NCBI GenBank assembly: GCA_963693365.1
Contig: CAVNZM010000013.1
Coordinates: forward strand, 6,386,001 to 6,450,000
Direction: 5' to 3'
Origin: Amoebidium appalachense
Lineage: Eukaryota > Ichthyosporea
DNA length: 64,000 bases
Shown here: positions 54,028-64,000 of the stretch, one piece after another
Layout of the letters: each line of letters begins with the position of its first letter
Numbering within the stretch: position 1 is the first letter of the stretch
Notes under the pieces: generated by a model
What the model saw: only the letters and a program-made list of their open reading frames with translations
Told to the model about the DNA's origin: nothing
The model's database searches: none
Made by a program: the position numbers and the translations under genes

Positions 54028-55782
54028 ACTGGCCAGGTGCAATGGAAATCATGAAGTTGGTAGCACTCAACAGATACTGATCAATACGGGTAGGGACACA
54101 TGCATGTGCTTAGTGTCATTGCTTTCAGAGTTAAGCAGCCTGAGGCTCCTGGTTCAGAAAACGATCGAAGCTTTATAATATCGGAGACGGTGCTTGTTTT
54201 CAAGAGAAATCAAAAACCTACAGGACACTACACTTGGCTCTTGGTAGTCGTCTCTAACTTGTAGCCTTCAGTTGTCTGACTTGTAACGTGTGACATGCAG
54301 TGCCCTTCAACGTTGGCAGGTAATTATTTCAAAACGGCCCGGGCCATGCCGGGGGCCGGGCCAAATTCAGAATAGCAATGTGACGTCACGGAGGGCCTCC
54401 GGAGATAACGCGCCTATGTCTAACGACTCAAAAGATTCAAAACAACCACACAAACATGTACACGGCTAAAGCTCTGAATACCTTCTACATGTGAAAACGA
54501 AGTGGTAGCTTTGTGGCATTAAGGCAAATGGGCGAGACTTGTGCTAGTGTAATAATGCACTGACGGTCACAGCTGTGCCCCCACTGTGACCGGTGACCCC
54601 TATTTTTGTAGGCCTACCGTGTCTTTCCGTGCGGAGCTTGCGAAGCGAGGTGCGAAACTACTAGATAGGTATGATATGTCATGAATTCTAGTGTTTAGGT
54701 ATCTCAGTATGCACTTGTTACTGGATAACTCGTGAAGTTTTTTGTTATTGTCTTCTCAGTATGCCGTGCATACTTGCATATCTTTCCGTCGAATAAATCC
54801 AGTCAAAAGAAATTTTTTTTCCTACCACCACCTGTGAAAATTTTTCGACTTGCGAAAATCATGCCAGGTGGAGTTAGAGCATTTTATGTCATACAATAGC
54901 CTGTCCAATCATTTTTGATCTGCTGACTACAACAAAGGTATTTGCTTCCGATGTGTTGATTGGTCCATGTTTTTAATTGGCTTCAAGCGTATAAAGACTT
55001 TCGGAAAGTTGGTCAAAGTTGATTGCTGCCGTTGATTGGTCTATGGCTGTTAAGCATATCACGCTAATTGGATAAATCTATTCCAAGAATGTCAAAAAGT
55101 GTACAGCCGTTTAGCGATTGGGTATTTATCATGTAAAGCGAATCCGCCATCTTTCACATACCGCATTCCACTTAGCATGCCATCGGTCGAGGGGAATTAA
55201 CGAATATATGTCCAAAAAAGTAAAACCCACGGACCATATATGGTCAAAGTTTTGATTGGTCTGTTATATCGTCCACCAATAGACTGAACGCGGGGTACAC
55301 CGCTGCGCGGCTGCAGTCGATCGAGCGCAACGGTCCACCGTTCTCCCATACCTCATCTGACTCCCTAGATTTTGTGGGGAACGATCATGTCTAATATGGA
55401 AATTGAAAACTCTTATAGGAGAATCATAGGAAATTTGATTTTGAACACTTAGCCCTTAAACCCTACTAACTCACCTCGTCGTTTTGAGTGGAATGCGGGT
55501 GTCACCGACTCACCGGGTGGATTGCGGCTAAAACCGATAAAAGCAACGTGGCAAAATAGAATGATGCTTCTTTTATTTAGAAGCGACCAATCATATCGCC
55601 TATTTACACAATTCCCCGGAGCATTAAATGGTAACGTTGAGGGCCTAGTAGTTTCCCACCTGCTTCGCAACATGCGCCGTGTCCGCGGGCGGCTCAAGCT
55701 GTCAAGTGACGTGCCCACGGGCTGGGCCGCTGTTATCATCCATGAGGGGATAATAAAGTTTAATAACAGCCCAAATATTAAA
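54028..55782. other. Unique intergenic DNA rich in CCAAT motifs
   Basis: The first half holds no recognisable feature apart from a GC-rich palindromic stretch ggcccgggcc at about 54338. From about 54955 to 55260 at least five ATTGG/CCAAT motifs recur at roughly 50-60 base spacing. Two overlapping ORFs on opposite strands (55449-55844 minus and 55522-55953 plus) have no recognised domain. I call no gene. Confidence 0.4.
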
Positions 55783-56287
55783 GTTACCTCCGATATTTTA
55801 GGGCTAACGCGTCCTAATTGCCACATAGTCCGTGTATACACCAATCAAATGCAAGGTGGATACCAGGTTCGATTCGCTAGCTATCATGCGCAATCTGACG
55901 GCATTCAAAATAGTACAACCTCCTTTCTAGGATTGAGTGACGTCATTCCATAAGATTGTAAATTCAATTTTTGCATAGCGGCGTATGCACGAGTATACTA
56001 ACTCTCGGCGGGACCAGCAAGTTAGTGAAAGTCGCTCTAGCAATGCGCTACGTTGTTGCAACTCAAACTATCTGAAACAAGTTTAAGAGATGTTTTCCTG
56101 TGTGTAACATTGTTTTGAGTTTTTTTAACACTTTTGTGGTCTCTAGTCTCGAAAACGCACTGATGTGGCCACATGAGTCACATCAGACGTTGCGCAGGAT
56201 TGGCGCTCATTTGATTGGTGTATACACAGTCTCTGAATTGACATTAGTAGCGCGTTAGCCCTATAATATCGGAGGGAACTTTAAATA
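55783..56287. repeat. Inverted-repeat (foldback) structure
   Basis: The left arm, from about 55783, reads TTAAAGTTACCTCCGATATT, then AGGGCTAACGCG and TGTATACACCAATCAAATG. The right arm (56213-56287), reverse-complemented, reads TTAAAGTTCCCTCCGATATT, then AGGGCTAACGCG and TGTATACACCAATCAAATG. The arms are about 75 bases and separated by about 350 bases. This fits a MITE or foldback element; no clear target duplication was identified. Confidence 0.65.
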
Positions 56288-58346
56288 ATGATTGATACAT
56301 CAAATATATATGTCATGCAAAGTGCAAAGTGGTATGTGGAAAAGACAAAGAAAAAAAACTTTAGTAAATGCTTGAATACACATTAATGTGGGATTGCTCA
56401 TGTTATGGCATGCCATGTGCACATGTACATGTACAAAAGGAATAGAGTGACAAGCCCCGGGGCCGCTTAGAGGACCGCCAGACATCATCCGTTCCACTAT
56501 AGCTATGGTATGTGCCTGGTATGACATTATTGCACCTCCTCGTTCCTATTGGTCGAAGCATTCAGCAAGAATAGCCCCAAATATTTTACCACTATGCACA
56601 GGCATTCCAGCCAGATGCAATGCAGCAAGCGGGGCGCTAAACCAATCATTTCTATCCGATACGATAAATTTATCACTTGTCGACTGAGCGAACCATCATC
56701 GCTTTTCGAGGCTATGCCGACTGAAGGAAAATAAAGGCAAGTGCGTATATATACCGTATATATATAACCTTTAGTGGGAACAGAAACAAGACAAGAGTAA
56801 TTGTAAGGGTAGGATTTCTTTATGGTGATTGAGCATCAGAGGTTTAGCGGCAATATTTGCAAGAGACAGCCTGCGAGGCATGGCCCCATGAGTGAGGAGG
56901 CACGTACCCGCGTCAGCGGATGCGGACATGGGCGATGCACTGAGTCAATTATTGTAGATGGTTGTTTGTGTGTACGTATGTACTGTAGAGATGTAGCTAT
57001 GTACTCGACACGGCATTACTTTAAATCAGCAAATTCGCCGTGCTAATGGGCATAATATTCAATGCACAATGGATACTATGAAATGGAAAATAGTAGTAAT
57101 AGTGGGGTCGGGCCTGTCCTCTGTTCTTCAGGCCAATAACAACGTCCCCAGGATCCCAGGCGGTCAGGCCGACGGTCACGTTACAGGCAGGGGATAGCAG
57201 ACGTTGCAATGCAGGCCTGTGCACACGTGTAACAAAAAAAAATAGGCCTCGTCGTCATGAGTCATCGATCATCACGTACGTGCTGACGTGTACACTTGCA
57301 AACAGTCCCGCTGGTGCACAGTGTCGGAGGGTGAAAGCGGAGGCCAACGGGCCCAGTCACGGTGAACCTCTGTCGACGTCCGGGCGGGTCCCTTGAAGTT
57401 CCACCCAAGGGTGCGGGGCAAAGAAGGATTTAGCAGGAGTAGCAGGGGCAGGCCAGATAGATAATAATTACTCGAGTGAAAATGATATCGTGTCGGGCCC
57501 AATCTGACACAATGCTCAGAGATGATGCATGGCCACTAACACGAAAGTGTTATAGTAGTAGCCAATATTCAATGTGAATTCGAAGCCTGGCCACTAACTA
57601 AGCCAAACAAATCATCATTGTTCAATGAATGTTCGACTCTCAGACTGAATAAGGTTCCGATACAATCATCAATTTCCGAGGCAGATTGTCAAATGTTCTG
57701 TGCCATGGCCAATACCGCAATACTTATCTTTTTGGAAACAGTAAAAAAAGTGATACATCGATGCTATCCGAGGCTGGCCACGTGGCACACGTTTCATACC
57801 GGGTTAGGCTGTGACAATAGTGACAATAACGCTTTTGGCCTGCAGCCAAGGGGGCCCCAGAACAGGGGGAAGGGGGGGGGGGGGGGGGGGGGGGGGGCTG
57901 AGGGGGGCCCGTGCCAGGGGGAAGGGGAGGGGGAGGACCATAATAGAAACATGATAATGGGACCGTGGGCCGAGAGGGATCCGGACTGACTCGAAAGGGG
58001 GGTCGCAGGGAGGGCCCGGAAATTTTAAACGGTGACCCTGAGTATACTTGTCCTGCCAGTCCAGCCGTGGGAGTGCTAGACGATAAACCCACACAGAAGT
58101 TGGCAGGCTGGTCAGTGACACAGTCATGATCACAGTCACACCGTACACACCGTGTTGGCCCGCACACGCATGACACACCTGACAGAGTGCAGAAGCATGC
58201 ATATTATGGCGGGGCTTAAAATTAAACATGGTAGACACATGGGCACACGCACTCACACACGCAGGCACCTGATCCACACAAACACACACACACACGCACA
58301 CACACGCGCGGTCGCGCGCGTGCGTGCACACACACACACACACTGT

Positions 58347-58429
<83 letters not shown>

Positions 58430-58576
58430 TTGTCATACAGAAACACACACATGTGGCACACTGGCACACGCACACACCATGCGAACCGTTATGTACACAC
58501 ACACGCACACGCACACGTGCACACTGTGTCACACAGTACTACACACACACGCGGTAGTACTGGCATAAACACAAAC

Positions 58577-58671
<95 letters not shown>

Positions 58672-58722
58672 ACGCACACACACACACTGTCACACACAAC
58701 ACACACACACACACACACACAT

Positions 58723-58760
<38 letters not shown>

Positions 58761-59633
58761 GCACATCCAATGATGGCCACCACACACACGAGGGCCAGCT
58801 GCTACATTGCGCGAGCAATCGTGCGCGAACACCAACACACACCCAAAAGCGCGAGCGCACACACGTGTGTACAGGCACATACAAACGATGTTCACTCACC
58901 GTGTCACAGTCACACTGACATCGTCTGTATTAGACACACACACGTGGGCATCATAGGCGTGATCAACTGGGCCCGGCCTGCAGTCAATTGCCTCGGCCAG
59001 AGAAACACAATTACAAATATGTGCAGGTGTGCAGACCATTTTTCCATATCACCCGGTCCGTGGATTATTATATACTCTGTCTGACTCACTCGGAGATGCA
59101 TTTTTAAGTGGTGTCACCGTTTGGTGTCACGGACGGTGTGTTGTGTACATATGTGATGGTAGGGTCCGCATACTGACGAACCTTTAATACTGATGCAAAG
59201 TTGTTCACCGTACGTTTAGGTTTTGCCGGTGAGTGTGTGCAACCGTGTGTGCCTGCGTATGTAATGGTGGTGAGGTGGTGGTTGATTGTTGCTATAAATT
59301 TGCGGGGGAAGGGGGGAGGGAGGGGGGGGAGGGGGGAGGGGGGGGGGGGAGGGGAGAGGAGGAAGGGAGGGAGAGCCGGAGCAAGAAAGAATGAGTGAGT
59401 GTGGTGTGTGTGAGTGTCTATAGAGAACCTTGATTGACCATATATGTGCACGATCGCAAGTTCTGCGTCGCGACGAGCTCTACGACACAGTGTCACTTGA
59501 AATCGGCGCAAATATCACGGTTAAAAAATTTCGGCCGATGCGGCCAAAACGAGTTGTTTTGCCGTGGCAGTAAGATATATAGATGTAGTTGCAGAATGGG
59601 GCGCCCGGGGGGGGGCTTTGGTTGGTTGGTTGG

Positions 59634-59669
<36 letters not shown>

Positions 59670-59719
59670 AAACTTTTAGCTCAAGGTGTGTGTGTGTACG
59701 TTTGTGTTTGTGTGTGCCA

Positions 59720-59783
<64 letters not shown>

Positions 59784-59940
59784 TGGTGGTGGTGGTGGTG
59801 GTGGTGGTGGTGGTGGTGGTGGGGGGGGGGGGAGGGGGGGGGGATGGTCCGGGTCTGTAATCCAAAAATGTTGCAAGGTGAGGGAGAGAAAAGTGGGCAG
59901 GCCTGGGGTGGGGGGGGGAGGGAGGAGGAGGAAGGGGGGG

Positions 59941-59971
<31 letters not shown>

Positions 59972-60549
59972 AGGGGGGGGGGGGGGGGGGGAGCCTCCGA
60001 GGGAGGGAGCCACTGGGGAGGAGGAGGAGGCTATGTACAGGTTGCCAGACTGATGTAACACTGATTGAAATATTCACTTTGGTAGCCAGTACCACATACT
60101 TTCGAATATACATTGTTGATCTGGATTTGCAGTATACCATAACCCATTGAAGTGGCGTGCAAATCGGGTAATGAATGTGAGAGCATAACTGTGGGGGCAA
60201 AACAAACATATCAAGCGGGTCGGTGACCAAACACGAAATTATAAGGCAGATTGTATGGTAAATATAAATATTACTCTGAGTTGAACTGTGTGCACTAACA
60301 GGCAGCCGTCTATGAATTCGATCCTTCATTTCTTTCTTGTGGGCTAAAACAAACAAACAAACAAACAAACAAACAAACCAACAAACGAAAGTACATCACA
60401 AATGTTGTGATAATATTAACAACCACCTCATTGACAAAGAAAACAAAAAAAGAGAAAGCAACACAAACCACAAGGACAACGAGGAGCAATGGCGAGAGAC
60501 TAGGGTGGGAGTTGGGACTTGTGTGTGTGTGGGGGAGGGTGGGGTGGGG

Positions 60550-60583
<34 letters not shown>

Positions 60584-60646
60584 GGAGTGAGTGGAAAAAG
60601 TGGGGAGAAAAAAAGAGAGAGATTGGGCAGGGGGGGAGGAGAAGAA

Positions 60647-60677
<31 letters not shown>

Positions 60678-60726
60678 GACACAGGGTGAGAGAGAGATTG
60701 TGTGTGTGGAAGAGAGAAAAATAGTG
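56288..60726. other. Intergenic region with CA/TG arrays and G-runs
   Basis: Up to 57860 the sequence is unique, with no supported gene. A G-run lies at 57873-57897. (CA)n arrays lie at about 58344-58427, 58580-58662 and 58690-58755, with CGCG interruptions. G-runs lie at 59638-59668, 59948-59989 and 60550-60581, a (TG)n with GGT triplets at 59722-59820, a (CAAA)n at 60350-60377 and another G-run at 60648-60676. No domain-bearing or splice-supported exon was found. Confidence 0.5.
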
Positions 60727-62448
60727 TTACTTTTCATGATCCGGATTGCTTGCAGTTTCAAATTCCTCCAAAACATCCTTGACGACCATTTCCCTATCAT
60801 ACCTCACGTTCTGAGTTTCCCGTATTTGCTGTACCATTTTTTGCTGCTCGAGCTCATTCCACCTTAGCCTGCACTGCTTCGCCGAGTAATATTCCTGGTA
60901 TTCCTTCGAGTCCGGGGTTGTCGGCACCGGTATCGCCACGCTCCCCATTTTCCGCTCGTAAGACTTAACCAAAACGTTCAATCTACCGGTAACATCGTTC
61001 CAAAATTTCGTCGAAAACAAATGCTTTTCCTCGTCGAAAAATCGATCCAGGTCTTCCGACTCATCTTCAATGGACCCCTTGCCCTTTCTCGTCCTCTTTC
61101 CAATTTTCGCGTTTTCGTTTTCGTCTTCCGGTTTCGCCTTCCCCCGTTTAGTTGTCTTCTTCGGTTCCTCCTGAACTTCCTCTTCCTCTTCTCGCTTTTT
61201 CCGTTTTTTCATTCCCTTAATCCTCTCCCGTTCCTCCTTCTCTTCCGCTTTCTTTTTCGCCTCTTTCGCGTACTCTAGTCGCACCGATTTCCTCGCGTTC
61301 ACAAGGAAGGAATCGAAAACACTCACCCAAGGTTTCCCAAGTAAAACTTTCTTTTTCTGTGGTTGTTCGACGGCTCCTTCCACTGTAGGTTCAAACGGGA
61401 CCGAGACTTCCGGTTTTTTCTTCTTTAACACGACCTGCCGTACTATTTCTTCCAAAATTTCCTTCCTCCAAGCCGCATTCTCATTCAGAATCAAATGGCG
61501 TAGATATATCGCGTTTTTCAGTTGTTGGGATATATCCCGTCCCAGCAGTTTCAACTTATCCTTAATCATCTTTTGTCTCACTTTCTCCTCATCTCTCCTT
61601 TTTTTCTCCGTTTCTTTTTCCACTTTTTTTCTTGCTCTTTCCTCCTCTCTTTCCTTCCTTTTCCTCTCTTTTTCTTCCTCCGTCAACTTTCCCGACTTTT
61701 TCTTTTCCGGGGTGGTTTCCGTTTCAATCTCTCCCAACTCTTCATTCACCCCTATATCTGCATCCAACCCGTCGTCGGATTTTTGTGTTTCGTTTCCGGT
61801 GTTTTTCAAACCGGTTTCCGTTGCTTGCTTGCCGGCTTCCTTCTTGGGAACCTCATTCTCCCGTGTTTCCGTTTCCCTTTTCCCTTCCTTTCTTGCCTTT
61901 GACGCTGCTAGCGATTCGCTTTTCAGCGTCCAATCTAGCTTGTCGATTGCCGATCTCTCGTCACCAGGTTTCCTTTTTTGGATAAACGGCGAATCAAGGT
62001 CGTCCAAATCGCCCGCATCTGATTCGCGACTGCCGCTGACCGTGAGCTGTGATTGGCTCGTGTGTGAATACGCCTCGTGTGATTCGTTGTCGCCGCCTTC
62101 TTTGAGTGGACTGCCAATCATCTGAAGGGATTTGGGGCGGGCAGTTAGCACGTGCATAAAAGCGACAACACTCTAACCACCCTTACACTTTGTTCCTTCT
62201 TCACTTTGGCTGGGGCAAGGGAAGCCGGGCAGGAAAGGAAGGAGGGGAGAAGAAAGAGGGGCGGTGGGTGGGGAAGGGGGGGGCAAAAGGAGAGGGAGAG
62301 GAAGAGTTTCAGAGGGGGAGGGGGGAGGGGGGGGGGGGGGTTGATTGCGCTATATGGTAGACGAATGCACAAATAACGAACACGATGCAGAGTGCAAATC
62401 ACACACTAAGAGTATGCATAATAAGCAGAGCCCATCCACGGGGGGGAA

Positions 62449-62483
<35 letters not shown>

Positions 62484-62545
62484 AAAGAGAGACAGGGAGG
62501 GGACAGAGAGAATGAGGGAGAGGAAAGGGGGGGGGGGGGGGGCAG

Positions 62546-62599
<54 letters not shown>

Positions 62600-63470
62600 A
62601 GCGCGGGGGGAGGGAGGGGGGGGGGGAGAGGGGGTGATTAGGGTTAACCACTTCCCGCTTCCCATCATCTTCCCGTGACCTCTAATCCAATTACACATCA
62701 GGCTGAAGATATCTTGTTAAACTCACACACACATTAACTAACCACGACCCCCCCCTCCCCCCCACCCCTGCCCCCAAAAAGCGCACACACACACACACGC
62801 ACACAAGGACGGGGGCACATGCGTAAACACATGCCATCACACCGAGACACGGGTACAAACCCCCCCCCCCCCCCCCCCCCCCCCCCCACACACACACACG
62901 CTCACACCCACTCCCATGCCCACACCCACGGACACAAACACACAATCCATGACCAAAATACCCTCTAAAACATTTCCTCGTGCCTAAGTGCATGCAGTAA
63001 TCGCATACATGTGCATGTGCACATGTGAACACGTGTGATAAAACACAGCCAGACACACATTTCGAATGCACCCATTTATTTGTGTTCGTCCCGACTTTCC
63101 ATAAGACAATTTTAAAAACAATACAAAAACGATAAATAAAAGAATTTAAAAAAACCCCACACATACTGCCATAAGCAGGTGAAGAGGGTTGTTGCTTGCT
63201 TTTGCATTGTTCCCCACTGGTGGTAAGGGTTTTGTGTGTGTAACTGTAAGGGTGATTTCATATGCATGTGCGTGCTGTACGTGCCGTGCCTGTGTGTACG
63301 TGTGGAAGTCGGACCGGGCGTGTGTGTGTGTGTGTGTGTGTGGGGGGGGGGGGGCATGTACGTGTGTGTGTGAGGGATATACATATGACTGTGCGAGAGG
63401 CGGGGGGGAGGGGTCATGTATATGTGTGTGTGAGGGGTATACATATGACTCGGAGAGAGGGAGGGGTAGT

Positions 63471-63518
<48 letters not shown>

Positions 63519-63754
63519 GGGGGGGGGGGGGGGGGGGGTGGGGGGAAACAAAAATTTTACCTCATGCCACGACGGGTCAGTGATGGGGGGTGGGGAAGTG
63601 TTCGCTTCTAATTTTGCCCTCATTTGGTCAATCACTTTCGAGAAATGATAGTTCACTTCCTCTGTCGTGATGTTGAAATGCAGAGCAAGAATGCGATCCG
63701 ATTGGCTCTTACTCAGAGAGCTTATGAAGAGCTCCTGTTTGGAGGAGAGGTCCT
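60727..63754 (-). CDS. Charged coiled-coil nuclear protein with SANT-like segments (5' partial)
   Basis: Two exons join in phase 0: 63754-63561 and 62121-60727. The upstream exon (DLSSKQELFISSLSKSQSDR, then ALHFNITTEEVNYHFSKVID) looks like a degenerate SANT/Myb helix bundle. The downstream exon (about 465 residues) has an acidic N-terminal part, a long Glu/Lys/Arg coiled coil, a conserved-looking helical block (LLGRDISQQLKNAIYLRHLI, KEILEEIVRQVVLKKK), a second charged linker with KRGKAKP and KKRKKRE nuclear signals, and a C-terminal block with FSTKFWNDVTGRLNVLVKSY and SAKQCRLRWNELEQQ, again SANT-like. The 5' end is outside the window. An in-frame ATG at 62157 could start a shorter form if the acceptor at 62122 is unused. 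No specific family is recognised; a chromatin or transcription role is inference. The intron contains a SINE-like copy in sense orientation. Confidence 0.7.
62335..62445 (-). repeat. SINE-like element copy, 5' truncated
   Basis: The minus strand reads GTGGATGGGCTCTGCTTATT, ATGCATACTCTTAGTGTGTG, GCATCGTGTTCGTTATTTGT and ends CTATATAGCGCAATC-type sequence before a poly-C tail (G-run at 62328-62340). It lies in the intron of the SANT-like gene, sense orientation. Confidence 0.65.
62446..63560. repeat. G-runs, TG and C-run repeats in intron
   Basis: G-runs at 62450-62480, (TG)n at 62548-62598, CA repeats and a C-run at 62859-62887, TG at 63321-63341 and a G-run at 63470-63538 interrupted by single bases. 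Two short copies of a TATACATATGACT-containing block occur at about 63377 and 63438. Nothing else is supported. Confidence 0.65.
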
Positions 63755-63756
63755 CT

Positions 63757-63821
<65 letters not shown>

Positions 63822-63829
63822 AGAGAGAT

Positions 63830-63877
<48 letters not shown>

Positions 63878-64000
63878 TGTGTGTGTGTGTGTGTGTGCCA
63901 TTATTTTGGTGGGAGGGAGAGCAGGGGCGAGGGGAGAGGAATGTCAGTCTACGTGTGCGCAGGTGTGCCTATGTGTGTGTACGGGTGTGTGTGTGTGTGT
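63755..64000. repeat. TG/GA compound microsatellite at window end
   Basis: (TG)n at 63760-63806, (GA)n at 63809-63874 and (TG)n at 63875-63897, then unique sequence and further TG. On the minus strand the CA array runs to acgtag, the acceptor of the exon at 63754. Confidence 0.8.

Noticed and set aside
55449-55953. Overlapping ORFs of 131 and 143 codons on opposite strands
   Set aside because: No recognised domain and no splice context. The plus-strand ORF runs into the inverted repeat at 55783. Chance frames or element sequence are more likely.

Overview
The window is nuclear DNA from an intron-rich eukaryote, probably a unicellular one. It has GT-AG introns, a ribosomal protein gene with one 2.7 kb intron, a three-repeat MYB gene in ten coding exons, and non-coding DNA dominated by dinucleotide microsatellites and long poly-C/poly-G tracts. 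No bacterial operon, tRNA gene, rRNA gene or CRISPR array is visible. The lineage cannot be named from this window alone. DBF4, 3R-MYB and REEP-like genes would fit a protist close to animals and fungi, but that is inference.

Layout. 1-246 is a poly-C-tailed SINE-like repeat. 540-4497 (+) is a REEP/HVA22/DP1-like membrane protein gene. 5737-6624 (-) is a candidate small three-exon gene. 8576-23040 (-) is a nine-exon gene that I assembled by splice-phase matching; it reads as a DBF4-like regulatory subunit of the CDC7 kinase with a very long charged tail. 25682-28592 (+) is RPS28. 29.2-30.65 kb is an old tandem duplication. 31587-32405 (-) is a six-finger C2H2 protein. 36952-43902 (+) is a 3R-MYB factor with an apparent one-base frameshift in exon 9. 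45.9-48.7 kb is a minisatellite-like array of an AT-containing unit set in C and G tracts. 50412-52115 (-) is an unrecognised Ser/Thr-rich protein. 52359-54027 is a DNA transposon with terminal inverted repeats, and 55783-56287 is a second inverted-repeat structure. 60727-63754 (-) is the 3' part of a charged, SANT-like nuclear protein gene whose 5' end lies outside the window.

Themes. Several genes point to the cell cycle and nucleus: DBF4-like (replication initiation), 3R-MYB (cell-cycle transcription in plants and animals), a zinc-finger protein and a SANT-like protein. Nothing suggests co-regulation beyond recurring CCAAT and TGACGTCA motifs near presumed promoters.

The most unusual signals are structural. 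A tRNA-derived SINE-like family ends in poly-C, and every intronic copy I found lies in the sense orientation of its host gene. CA microsatellites run straight into several 3' splice sites, and C-tracts follow many 5' splice sites. Exon limits were read by eye from splice motifs and phase, so RNA evidence is needed to confirm them.
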